Shown: positions 11,601-23,644 of the stretch, piece after piece
Position numbering within the stretch: position 1 is the stretch's first letter
How the letters are laid out: each line of letters starts with the position of its first letter
From: Centropus unirufus
Lineage: Eukaryota > Chordata > Aves > Cuculiformes > Centropidae
Direction of reading: 5' to 3'
NCBI GenBank assembly: GCA_013397695.1
Contig: VYZI01000207.1
Coordinates: 459,100 to 523,099 of the forward strand
DNA: 64,000 nucleotides
Translations under genes and position numbers: made by a program
The notes under the pieces: model-generated
What the model saw: the letters and a program-made list of their open reading frames with translations, nothing else
The model's database searches: none
What the model was told of the DNA's origin: nothing

Positions 11601-14600
11601 AAATGTAAATTACTTAAGATCTATAAAAAAAACTGATCTGCCACCTGGAAGCAGCCTGTGAAGTTTTCAGTTTAAGAAACAGGCCATAACCCCTCCATAG
11701 GCAATACCATTAATCAAATAATAAGATTATACTAAGCCAGAGCTGATGATCGTTTCAAGGGATAAGTATAGTTATTCTGGCTCACCAATAAAAAACAGAA
11801 GTAGTTGAAAGTTAGAACACAGAGCACATAGATGATTCTGAATCCTCCCTCTATTGTTAAACTGTACAAACCGATTGCTTTTCTAATAAATAATCCCAGC
11901 ACAGAACATTTTCTTGCCAATAATTTCAGCAGTGGAAGCCAAGCCAGAAGGTTCTGAAACCAGCATAGTGGCACGGGTGTTTTTTTACTCCTTCTTCTAA
12001 TATACCATGGAATTTAGTTAAATATTTTTCCACTCCTTACTTCTCTCTGCGTCTTCTGGAGAAAATGTGAGTCCTATTTCCTCATAAAAATATCTTAGTA
12101 TTTGACAGGTTGGGTGTCTTTGATCCTGAAATGTTTTTCGATGATTTTTCTCCCCCACTTTGACTTTGTAATATAACGCCCCATAAAAAGTATATGCATA
12201 TATGCAACTTTAAAAGGGGATCCTTATTTGAAATTAAACTTTTACACCAATTAACCTCCTCCCAGCACACTATAAAGTGCAGTAAAAACAGTGCTCTTAC
12301 AGAGACCTTTGCAATTCTCAGATTGATGCCTCCCCGGCTGTGGAACCCAGGACATCTGCTTTAAATTAGCTCTGATGGAAGGTCTACTTGTAAATGCATG
12401 ACTTAATCAGCCTTACTAAAGTAAATGGCACATACTGTAGCAGAGGGTGCTTCAGAGTCAGACTCAAACCTGTCTTTCTTTTGAAGCAGAGAGGGGGGAA
12501 AAAAAGGGGGGCACAGAGGGGGCAGACTTTAAACCAAAGGCGATTTCTTTTTTTTTTTCTTCTTTTATGAGCTGACATGAGCAGACGTGTGGCTGTACCA
12601 TAGCCAGTCTAACTCCCCAGCAATATGTGCAGCTGTACAGGGTAAGTCTTCTCTCCATGCTCATGTACCCACGCTTTCAGGCCCTGTTGAGGCAAAGACC
12701 ACAGTGCATTCTTGGAGGTGTGCTAGCTGCTCTTCTTGTCTGCCTGCAGGCACTTGCCCAACCTCCCTCAGAGTCCCCATTTGCCCTGAAAAAAAGTCTA
12801 ACAGCGGTTCATTCTGATCACTTTGCACAAAGATAAGTCTCTCTGCATTGTGCAGACCCTACTAACCTTTCCTGAGAAAAAGGAGCTACAGGCTTCCTGT
12901 TGGGTTTTAACAGTGGGGATTGTGAAAGGTGAAGAATTGCAGAAGGTCCTTATGAGGCTGAGTGACTGGGCAATAAAATGACAGATGAAATTCAGTGTAT
13001 GTAAACATAAAGTGAGGCATGCGGGGAAAAGCAATTCTAGATTCATTATAAAATGATGGGCTCTCATCTGACTATTACCACTAAGAAGTGTACTTTGAAT
13101 AAAAACATCAGCTCAGGGCTCAGAAGCCAGCAGAAAAAAGAAAGCAAATTGAATGTTAGGAATGATTAGGAAAGGAATAGAAAGCAAACCAGAGCTCACT
13201 TCATCACTTTCTACTGCCATGATTGATACACACCACCAATAATGCATGTCATTCTGCCCCCTCACCTGAACAAAAATAAAAGGATAAAATAAACTAGAAA
13301 AAGCTCAAAAAGGGGCTCAAAAAGGAGGATGATCAAAGGTTTGGAATGACTTACATATCAGAAATGATCAAACCAGGAAAAGAGACAGATTGGGGGTGAG
13401 GGGATGCCAGAGCATACCACAAATAGTGGAGACGTTGAGCAGTAATCAACTGTCCATTGCCTTTTCCAATCCAAAAACTAGTGGGCATGAAATGGATCAA
13501 GTAAGAGCCAGGTTAAAACCAGCAGGAAGTGTTTCTTCACATGGTGGTAACAGAGCCATGGAAACCCCCACCAGAGGGTCTTATGGATGCAAGAAGTGTA
13601 ATGGTTTCATGGGGAAAATAGACGAGAATTTAGAAGAGATTAGTAGATTAGGGAATCATGAGATGGGAAATAGAGAAAAGACTATCAGAGAAAATAAAAA
13701 AACAGAAAAAAACAAAAACATCTAGAGAAGAAGAAAATAGCAAAGGAAAAGGACAAGTGAAATGAGAGAAGACATTGGGCAGATGTAGGAAGCACTTGCA
13801 AGCTGTGCAAGAAGTGTTTGAAATCCACAGTGAAGGTACAGGGACACAGGCCAAAGAAGATCTGAAGAAAAAGGGGAGAAAGCCACAAAAGAACATATAG
13901 GTGGGAATGAGGACCAGCAGGGCTGGAAACTGTTGGAGAGGAATAAAAAAAGGAAAGTAAAATGAGAGGGGGGAAATACTCAGGAATGGAAGGTCCACCG
14001 TTTGTCTGCCGAGGACAAAGTGCTGTTTGCTGCAGATAGCAGAGCAGTTTGGTGCTGCATACTGGCTGTGATGAGGCATTAAACATCTCATATAAAAATA
14101 AAGTCAAGGAAGAACGTCATAAATGCAAAACGGGGCCCACAAAACTTAGAAACTCCTCAAACCAAGGCTGCCTGAGCAGTCTTAATTTGACCCTATTGCT
14201 CTTCATGGTCTAATTACTCAAGTGTATTCTTGTCACAAACTTAAACTGCACACCTTGTTTCCTTTGCCCTCCTTCTTTACCAGGTGAGAAGTCACAGAGG
14301 AGATGAGGACCTGCTCTCAGTGCTCATGTCCTCGTGCCCAAATGATGGAACAGAGACAGTCCTGAGTCTACACAGACATCCATAATTGCCCTGTGAGGAC
14401 GTCCCTCACTCCAGTCTGAGCTGTAAGGTAGCTGAGAATGCTCAGTAGAAGTGTTTTTTGTGTTCTATTTTTCTTTTTGAAGTATTTTCTGAGCATGTGG
14501 GTATTGTGAGTTTCTCAGAGGCTTCTTGTTAGTGCTCTATGGGGAGATTTTCATAGGCACAGCATAAGTCACCTTCCAACAGCTTATCAGCTCTTGAGTT

Positions 14601-15629
14601 TTTCACTCAGGAGTTAAGAAGCACAACAGCTATTCATAGAAAAGACACTAGAAGTGTTTGGACACAGATAAAACAGCATGTTTCTCCCAACCCTATGTTT
14701 TGAGGAAAACAACTCCTTTTCTTTGAATAAACTCATCTTTCTAAAGTCCAAAACATTCAACATGAGGCTTCTGGAATATACAGGAAGTCTCAATGCATGT
14801 AATTGAATTCTCATAAATTATAAGCAATCAAAATCAGGACGGTAAAATGGCAAATGCTGAGCTATTGTAGTGACAGACAATGCAACTGGCCCTCATATTG
14901 ACCACAATTAACATCAACAACCCTATGCATTTTTTTTTCTGATTTTGAGAGTACCTGTCTTTAGAAAGAGGGAAGTTTTAAAATAACAAGTGTATGCTCT
15001 AAGAGCACTGGAAAAGAAAAGTGGAAAACTTGAATGCTGTTTTACCAAGTGTTATGTATTTAGCTTTACATGGATATCTTTATTTTCTAAATTGTGTTTC
15101 ACGAATGCGCATTAGGGCATGACATTTGGTCCTGGTGGGTCCAGTGGAACTTTAATACATGCTTAAATGCTCTTTTAAACCATATTGAGGCTTTTCCAAC
15201 CCAGAAATTACATGTTAATACAAATCTCAATAGGCATGTTAATTTAACTTTACCCACAGTCATTGAAATGGGTAGATAAAGATTTATAGACTGAGATAAT
15301 TTAGGATAAGAGCAGACCATTAGACTATCTACTCTAGTTTAGCAATGAGTAATCTCTTTTAGTAAAGTAAAAGTCTTATGAGCCCAGTATTTTGAGCTCA
15401 GAACAAGTAATTTGAGTTTTGGCATAAGCCAAATTGGGTTTGCCTAGAACCTCTTTTCCAGAAAGGCTCTGTGTCCTGATCTTTGCACACAGAAGAGACA
15501 GAAAGCCTCCCACCTTCCTTGGTGAAGAGTCCCTGCAACAAAATCTCTAGTCAATATTTCCTTCCAAGAGTTAAAGCTTCTTCTTCCAACTATGCATTTT
15601 TTGATGCCAGACTGTGGCAGTCACTCTTT
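5700..15629. other. Unannotated stretch with low-complexity patches
   Basis: No gene was recognised. Visible items are an A run near 6386, a C-rich run at about 7911-7921, a short tandem duplication at 8485-8512 (listed separately), G-rich and T-rich patches at about 12490-12565, and a purine-rich stretch at about 13600-13980. The purine strand has few pyrimidine-containing stop codons in the reverse frames, which explains the overlapping 140-147-codon frames on the opposite strand. Confidence 0.45.
8485..8512 (+). repeat. Perfect 14-bp tandem duplication
   Basis: GTTAGACCTCCAGG occurs twice head to tail with no mismatch, and the third copy fades after GT. This is typical of replication slippage. 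No function is implied. Confidence 0.9.
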
Positions 15630-16000
15630 TTATTTAACAAATTGAGAAAATGAACTACAATCACCTTCAAAATCGTTTCCTTCTGCATACAGATGCATAC
15701 GATGCTGTCAACGTTCAAAGCAATTCTGCAGATCCTTTTCTGAAAGGCTCTTGAAGATCTCTGTTATTTTTGTTTTCACATCTTCTACTGACAAAAAGGG
15801 GGTTCTTTGGAACACCGACTTGATGTTTGGAAAGAGAGAAATTGCAGAGAGCCAGGTCTGGTGAACAGGGTGGGTGCTCAAGCACAGTGATGTTATTAGT
15901 TAAAAAGTGCTTCACAAAGCATTGTGAACTGGCACACACTGGTATTTTCCAACAGAGGGCAAGAAAACATCTATTTTTTTAACATGTGTCCACTCGTGCT
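15630..16000 (-). pseudogene. Relic of a mariner (Tc1/mariner, IS630 superfamily) transposase, C-terminal half
   Basis: On the minus strand the frame ending at 15715 contains FLTNNITVLEHPPCSPDLAL at about 15841-15900. This corresponds to the mariner block xVLEHPPYSPDLAPCD, which carries the third catalytic aspartate of the DDD triad. After a frameshift near 15800 the neighbouring frame continues with EDVKTKITEIFKSLSEKDLQ, then a TGA where a tryptophan is usual, and ends with an FEGD-type mariner C-terminus before a TAA at 15630-15632. The usual HDNARPH block upstream is not recognisable and I saw no clear terminal inverted repeats, so the 5' part is degraded or missing. The frameshift and internal stop make this a dead fossil. 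Confidence 0.78.
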
Positions 16001-19000
16001 GAGTGAAGAGATCAATCTGAGCCTTGCCTCACTGGGACAGGTTAGAACACGTTCTATAACATTCCTTTTGCCTCTCCCCTCCCACTCCTGGTTCAACAGC
16101 TCTAGGAAGTCTTGATTTTTTGTGTTGGACCTTCACTCACTGCCTGTAAGTCACTTCTCACTCTTCTCCTTGTTTTTTGATGAGTGAAACAATCCAAGCT
16201 ACTTAAGTCTTTATACATCGTTTCCTCCAGCCCTTTATCTGCATTTTTGGTGCTCATAAACTTGACACCAAAAAATTAGGTTACCACATCCGTTCATGTG
16301 TTTTACTTTCCCACACTTTCCATCCAGCAGTGGACATTCATGCAGAAATCCTTCTGATAAGCCATACTACCAAAAGTCTTAGATTTTAGTTTTCTAAAAG
16401 GCAAGCCCTAAAAAAAAATGTCTCACCCATGTTTGGCAAGCATCTTTTTCTTCCATTTCCTCTGTTGAGATGCTTGGGACTCTGTCTGAATTGCTCTACA
16501 CTTTACAATATAAAAACATGGTTTCTGGGAAAAAGTCCCCTTTCCCTCTGCTGGTTCCACTCAAGGAGAATTAAACCAGTTAAATGGAAGCTTTCAAACC
16601 CCGGTATTTCCTGGGGGCCTGCTCATTGCTATCAATCCATCATTTCTTTGCAGCTCATTTTCAGATTGTTCAGTTGAAGTAGAAGTTATTCTCTGGCTAC
16701 ACCCTTCTTTATGTCATAAATCAGTTGCTTCTGGCCTGCCTGGACACTGCTCAGCACTCCCAGCGCCGTTCCTGCCAGCCCTCACCAAATGCAGCAGGCT
16801 GAGTCATACCTCAGCAAAAGATCCCTAATTGCTCAATTTCATGCTATTTCTTTTCCATTAGAGAGTCAAAATAAGAGTGACCATTTACAGTTTTTGGGGT
16901 AATGTATATTCTGAATAATGCCTTGTTGCTGTTTATTTTTCATCCTCTTCTACTTTCTTTCTGTTTTATTCATTATATGGTATTCTATAAAAGCATTTAT
17001 TTAGCACTGGTCTTTTTGTGTTAGAAAATGGGAGACATATTGGTAGTTGCTCATGTGAAGTTGTTTAAATAGTACTTTAAAAGACATCAAGCAGCATTTC
17101 ACATCAAAAACCACTCAGACACATGTATTTGGAAAGATACTGACTAGACTCATATTTCCTGTATTATAATACTTGTACAAAAATGTGTTTCTTTCTGATT
17201 TATCAAAAAAGCAAATGACCCTCTGGAGAGTTTCTGGTTCAGACATGAATACCTAAACAAAATCTTAGCGAATCATTTGAACTTGCTAGAATTTTCCATA
17301 TGAAGACCATTATAAATGTATCAATATTATGGTGTGCACACATTAAATACATGCCTGAAATCTGTAAGACTACAATGTTAGCTCTTGAGGTGTGCAAGTA
17401 TAAATGCGTTAAAGAACACCAAGAAGACATATTGAGAATATAAATTTCTGATTTACATTTGGTTTGCTCCATGCTAACCAAATGCTTGGCTCTATTCATT
17501 TCCTCAGCTCAGCACCATAAATTTCAGCTGAGGTAGGAGAAACTTCTTTGCATATAATTGATTTGCACATTTAGGGACAAGAAAACACTAGAGTGAGACC
17601 CTCTGAGCAGAACTTAGCAGATAATTTGACCCATCTGTATAATTTGTAATGTAGGATGGAAGACGTCAAAATATTTTAAGCAATTTAAAAGTCATGTGTC
17701 TAATTCAACCCTCAGCTATAGGTGAATAAAAAAATTCTACCAGATGTAAGAAAGACAGAATTGTGGCAGACATGGGAAAATCAGAGGGAAAAGAGAGAAC
17801 AGTGTACAGATATTGGCTTAGATTAAGAATTCATGTCCTGATCTGAAATGCAACAGGGCTGATGGAAAGATTTCTATTGTTCTCAAAGGCTTTTGGCTAT
17901 TATTTCCTAATATTAGCTAAAAACATTACAGGAAGTGAGGCACTGGAATATCACAGGGATGACAGCCACAGTGCCTGATACAGATTGGGAGGATTTTCAC
18001 TTAGGCCTGAATGAAGCTGAGAGACAGACATTGATGATAAATGTGTGTGCATTAGTGAATGCATATGTCTCTATGTATGCATAGTTAGCATATGTTTTAT
18101 GGACTTACTCTCTGGCTTTTCCAGTTCATATGAAGTTAATTTTCTGTCAATCATCTCATCATCCCTTCCAATGGATTACCATTGCTTGATTTTTTTTTAG
18201 CTCTAATTTTATGTAGCCAGAGGTTCCACTTCAGAAATTAAGCCCGGGAGAAGTGTGCGTCAGCCTCAGGAGAGTCCAGCCCCAAGGAAGAGGGATGGGA
18301 TTTGTGTATTTCTGTTCCTTAGGCTTCTGAGGGGGAGCGAAATGCCCATTTAGGCAGAGGGAGGAAAGATGCCTGAACTGGTGATATGAGGATGAGGAGC
18401 TGTGGGTTGTTTGGCTTCTCAGATGAGGGACCACCTAAAATGGAAAATTTAAAAAAAAGTCCTTTTATAGGGCGTAGAAAGGGAAATCTAGGTACTATCC
18501 TGAAAAAAAATGGTTCATGAGAAAGGAGAGTAGCTGGGTTTCCCTTTCTGCCATAGGAAAAGCTTGCTGCAAAGTGTGGTCACACAAGAACAGAAATGAA
18601 AGATTTATTTGCTCATATTGCTAAAGACTAGAAGCTAAAGCACAGTCATTAGTACAGTGATATTTGAACAGTTGTGGGAAAGGTATTAATTAGGCACTAA
18701 TGAAGGAGAGTCTCTGGTAGACTGAGAGCTCAGCCAGTGCATGTAGGCACGTCTCAGTGTTAGTCCTCCTAACAGAATCCTCCTGTGAGTAAACTGAAAT
18801 GTTTTTGGAGCAGGGGAAGAGCCTGGACGGAGAACGCAGCTGGGTCTGGTTGCCCTTCAAGTACACACCTCCCAGTAATGCTGAGCTGTGATCACCTGCA
18901 TAGGTGCTGAGAAATCCTGGAGATTGCTTGGGTGATGAATTCTCCACAAGGTCCAAATGGGTCCAATGCAGACTGTCTAAGACTGAGAGAGGGAGAAAAA

Positions 19001-20961
19001 ATTTCTCCTAGTATATGTTACCCATGGCTTAAATTTTAATACTGTTAATTTTTTTTTCATAATCCAAGCGTTTGAATGCCAGTTGGTTATGGACATTTTT
19101 ATGAAATATCTCTTTTAAAAGTGATTTATTTTAGGATGGTGACCCAGACAGCACAGGAAACAGCTAGAGAGCAGCTGAAGGAGCACTATTACACCCAGCT
19201 GTAGTGCTACTGTCACATCGGCACTCAGTGCAGAAGGAATTTCTGAATTCAGGATGCCCCTGTCATGGCATGGACAGAGGTCACCCTCCACTTTCAGCTT
19301 CTCTCAGTTCTCAAATGGATCAAAAGGATTTAAACTCTGTTGCCATGGTTAATGAGACTGAGAGGTGTTTTGGTTTGAGCTAAAGTAGAACCAGTTTTCT
19401 GACTTTAACTAAGTGTTTTCTAAGTAACTTCATTTTCTGAAAGATATCTGCATATTCTTCAGTGTTTCTCTCTAAAAGTGCTAACACAGGACACTGGTAT
19501 GCCAAAAGCCCATTACTTATATTTATTCTGGTAGAAACCAAGGACATTCTTGAACTAGTGAAGAGCCATAAGTCAAAGAGACAAAAAAGATCTTGCCTAC
19601 AGGGATGAGCTATCCAGACAGGTGACCCAAACTGATCAACAGAGTATTCCATCCCATATGTGTCATACTCGGTATAAAACTGAGGTATGGTGAGAGTATC
19701 TTTCTCTTCTTTGGTGGCTTAAATCTGGTTAGGACCTCTTCTGTTTGCCCCTAATCCCAGATCTGTGCATTCCTGAATCCCGTTCCTGAGTCCAGCTCCC
19801 TACTAGCCCATGTCCCTTTTCCTGTGTCTGCTCTGCAGCATCTGCAGTCATGTAGAGTCATGGGGTGGTGGTGGTGGGACACACAATTTCATGTGTGTTT
19901 CTATTATTATTGTTGTTGTTGTGGTTGTTTCATTAAAGTTGGTTTACTTTTAGTTTCCAACCTGTAAATATTTTTCCTGTCATTTCCCTTTCCCTGGAGG
20001 TGAGGGGGAATGGAACTGGGATCACAACTGTTTGACTTTAGCTGCCAAATTGGGTTGGATTGGAGCTGAACCATGAACTTGGCTAAAGGAGAAAAAGGTC
20101 TCTATGGTCTTGTAAAGCTTGTCCAGCTTAGCGTTTGAAGGAGGTTGGGCTTCAGGGGCAAAGAGGAGACTCTACCCTGAGGGGTGTCCTGGAGATTTAT
20201 TCATTCTTCTCTATGTGTGCAGCTCTTGCCAGTTCTTCCAATGTAAACTTCGCAGCCATTGCATGACTTGGTGGGATGTGCAGAGTGACAACCTCCTGCT
20301 GCCACTTTATCTGCCCCCAGTGAGGGGTGAGCTTTGTGCCCAACAGCACAGCCAGACCACCTGCCCAGCAACGCCTGCCATGAGGAGAACCGATCTGCGC
20401 TTGGATTGGGAAGCAAAGAACAGCTCCCCTGCCCAGCCCACAGGCTGCCAGGACAGCCAGCCGAGCTGGCGAGAGGGAGAGCAGAGTTCCCACCTGCCTC
20501 TCCCACAGCACTTGACCTATGGCATTGGCCACTGCCCTCTGTGCTGTCCAGGTGGGCTCCAGGGCAAGGCTCAGAGGTGTGAGCTGAGGCTTCCCTGGGG
20601 AAGGGCAAAACTGAGTGGAGTGGAGCGGAGGGTGAAGGATGGTTTGGGAGAATGAAGTAAAAGGTAGGGTGATACCAGGCTCCAAAAGGGCTGGTCTCCT
20701 TGCAGTAAACGGAACTTATTGTCTTGTGTATGTAGGAGGAGTAAGAAACAAGATGAGAGTCCGCACATCACATTATAATCTCACTTAAACACTCTCAGGC
20801 TGAGGAATTTTCCTCATGGTCTTTACAGCTCTCCTCAAGTCAGTGATACCTGTTCAGCTGTGGGGTAAAGAAGAAGAGGGAAGAAGTCAGGATGTCACCA
20901 TTTCATTCCAGCAGATAGTTTGTGCTCTCCAAATAAAGGTAGGCATGTTTTGTTACCATAT
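16001..20961. other. Unannotated stretch, mostly AT-rich, with a GC-richer patch
   Basis: No gene was recognised. A GC-richer patch at about 20280-20680 is open on both strands (178 codons plus, 162 codons minus). Its composition is biased, and it shows neither domain nor splice or CpG-island character. The rest is AT-leaning with no repeat family recognised. Confidence 0.45.
19902..19929 (+). repeat. Degenerate ATT/GTT trinucleotide microsatellite
   Basis: Three ATT units are followed by four or more GTT units with one GTG interruption. A short GGT run sits just upstream (about 19863-19877). Confidence 0.75.
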
Positions 20962-21092
20962 TACAGAATCCTAGAATTCTTTGGCTTGGAAGGGACCTTC
21001 ATAGGTCATCTGGTGCACTTTTCCTGCAGAAGCAGGGACATCTTCCACTAGATCAGGTTGCTCAGAGCCTCATCCTACCTGACCTTGAATGT
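20962..21092 (-). mobile_element. CR1 LINE 3' end, short relic
   Basis: It begins ACAGAATCCTAGAATTCTTT, then TTGGAAGGGACCTTCA and a block about a dense set of cysteine-like CTGCAG words. It ends near CCTGACCTTGAATG. This is the reverse-complement layout of an avian CR1 tail. Only about 130 bp remain and it is more diverged than the copies at 51.1 and 56.8 kb. Confidence 0.8.
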
Positions 21093-23314
21093 AAAAACTG
21101 ACTTTAAAAGAACACATCTGAATCAAAGTTAATCCCTTACACAAGTCAGATGGAATAGCTGTTTTTCTTCCTTCAGGTTTTTTTGGGAGGTCCTCCTTCC
21201 TAGCATTGGAGCTGCAATAAGCTCAGGGCAATTTGTTGCAGTTAACAGCAATAGAATCTACTTCCATCTCATCAACTTGGGTCTTTTATGATGGGTTTCA
21301 CATCTTAAGCTTGTGTAGTAAATGCCTGTCCCATCACAACAGGGCTAAACATACAGATTGTACTGGGGCAGCTTCCTGTGTTGGAGTGGGGACACTTAAC
21401 GCTTTTGCAGATCTCGGGCTCATACCACTATCCACCTTGAGTTAGTTAGGGAAACAGTGCCAGGAATTACGTCTATTTTTCTAGTCAGTAGTGAAAAATT
21501 TTCCCTTATGGACCCTTGAATTTCTAGATCTCTGCGAAGGCAAGGCTGATCAGTCACTTCTGGAATGACTGTTAACCACAGGATTTCACTCAGACTATTT
21601 GTAATGGAGAGGCACTGCAGGCCAAATATTATAGTAAGTGCCTCTGCGCTAAAGAGTATCTTTAGTATTATTGCTAGCATATGAAAAGCTTTCATGAAAT
21701 ATTCTGTGGTTCTGCATCAGGCCTGGATGTTGCTAGGTCTCCTCCATGAGACCTGATAATAATGAGCACAGTGACCTCCAGCGTGGCTGATTTGCTCTGT
21801 TAGTGAAATATGAGCACACGTAAGTTCATGTGGATGGGTGTTTGTGAAAGTATGCCTGCAAGTACAGGCATTAGCTCTATTTCATTTCATAGGAAAGGCC
21901 AGTTTCTTTCATTTAATGCCCATCAATGGTTTATCTCATTCTGCAGCATGGGAATTCTGGAATGATGTCTTGTAATTCAGGAACTTCAAGACTTGTAAAT
22001 CCTCAAAGGTTTCATTGTTGCTTTTGCTGTTCCCTATTTGCCATCCCTTATATATCTCACTGTTTTCTTTTAATTAAAATGAATGCTATGATTGTCTGGG
22101 ATAAAGTAGATAGACTGTATCTGTGTATGGGGTAAGTTAGTAGAAGTTACCCCAGAGTTTTCCTTTCAGTAAGAGGGTTTTGCGACATGAACATAAATCT
22201 TTGAAGTATGTGTTGAGCCAGCTGCTGCATCATTTAAAAATAGGCAGGTTGGTGCCAACAAGACAGATCACTCAACTTGGGGGCCATAAACAGAAATCAA
22301 AGGCATGCATTAGCAATGCCCCAGTGTTTGCATGGTTCCGCGACGAACCCTCTGCTCCTTCTAGCACGTATGTGATGGTGTTACAGAGTAGTCTGCCATC
22401 GCTTCTACAATGCATCAATGTCACCCGGCATGGGAAGGTGCATGTGTTGGAGGCTGCATGAAGGTAGAAAACATTTTCTAACTTTTTACTTTAGATTACA
22501 GTCTGTTTTTTTCAACTTCACAATAAAGAAGAGGTCTTAAGAGTCCTTGTTCTTACATACCTGGCAGCTGGGGTGGCAGGCCATTTGGGTATTAAATACT
22601 TGAACAGGGTCAAAGCCTATGAAGTGGTCAAAGGGAAAAGAAACAAGGTCAAAAGTTTAAGTCATGATACGTAGTAGGCAAGCAGAACTCATACTTTAAG
22701 CAGTCTAGACAGCATATTAGCAGAGAAAGCTTACTGTGTTATACTCTGTTTATGGGAGTTTTCCATAAACTGCAAAAAAATATTAGGAGTGTAGCATAAC
22801 CAAAGCTTTGCCCTTTCCAGTTAAGAATAAACTGTTGTAAAGTTTCTCATCAAAGAGCATGGCACCTATACACAATTCAAGTGAAAGGGCCCCAGGGCCC
22901 AGGGAAAAGATGCAAAAAAAAAGTTTATTTTAGATTATTTCCCCCCCTCTAAAATAGAAAAGGTAATTTACTATCTGTCTGGAGACAGGTATAACAGCAT
23001 AACATAGCCATCGGTGCTTTATAGCAGATTTAAGAGGCAACTGCAATATTTGGGCACCTGTGTTTTTTATGTTCACATGTATATATTTTCTTGTTTGCCG
23101 AATGAAAAATATGCAGTCTTGATCCATTTGCTTTGCTCGACTTGGTTCAAGTTTTTTCTCTCACTGAATAAAAAGTGAAGTATGCGGCATTTTTCAGTCC
23201 ATAAATCTTGCTTGCCCTGAGCAAAGTTTTGCTTGCAGCTCTTATTTAGACAAAGTTAATGAGGCCAACACGTACCCCAGGGCAAGATTCGGACCTCTGA
23301 GTCTATCTGGCTAG
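21093..23314. other. Unannotated stretch, no gene recognised
   Basis: AT-leaning DNA with scattered short frames and no repeat family or RNA gene recognised. Confidence 0.4.
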
Positions 23315-23640
23315 AGCTGCCTAAGTGGATGGATGGTTAAAGCACCGGCTTGGGACTTGACAAGCCTGGGTTCAGTTCAGTTCAGTTCAGCCCAGGTCTG
23401 TGACGTGACCTATGAGCTCTTGGGTGAAGTTCCTTCCATACTCTCAGACTTCATGGCTGTGTTCCATGAGGGTCCTGGATTACCACACTTATACTCTTTC
23501 CCTCCGTTTGTGCTAAAAAGTCACACCCTTATCTGTCCCTTTGCCTCTCTACAGAAGTGGAAACGATTTGGTCTGACATACCAAATGTCAATACCAATAC
23601 CAGTTCTTTGGGGCAGGGACCGCTTTTTCACTTGATTTGT
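23315..23640 (+). mobile_element. Ancient tRNA-derived SINE relic with MIR/L2-like 3' end
   Basis: The 5' part reads TGGATGGTTAAAGCACCGG, similar to a tRNA-type A box. It is followed by GCCTGGGTTCAGTTC at 23364-23378, resembling the B box GGTTCRANNCC with the preceding ACCTGGGTTC phrase of MIR-type SINEs. The 3' end contains CTTTGGGGCAGGGACCG at about 23606-23622, the phrase seen in L2-type tails used by MIR-like SINEs. The order of head, core and LINE-like tail over about 320 bp fits a full-length old SINE. The family cannot be named by eye. Confidence 0.6.
23371..23390 (+). repeat. Four perfect TTCAG pentamers inside the SINE B-box region
   Basis: TTCAG is repeated four times with no mismatch, starting within the RNA polymerase III B-box-like sequence. 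It is probably slippage within the old SINE head. Confidence 0.9.
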
Positions 23641-23644
23641 TTCC

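Noticed and set aside
13648..14107. Two overlapping minus-strand frames of 140 and 147 codons rich in F, L, S and P
   Set aside because: They are the complement of a purine-rich tract. The composition explains the open frames and amino-acid bias.
20119..20685. Overlapping long frames on both strands (178 and 162 codons)
   Set aside because: GC-rich local composition lowers stop frequency. The frames overlap antisense, have random-looking sequence and no splice or domain support.
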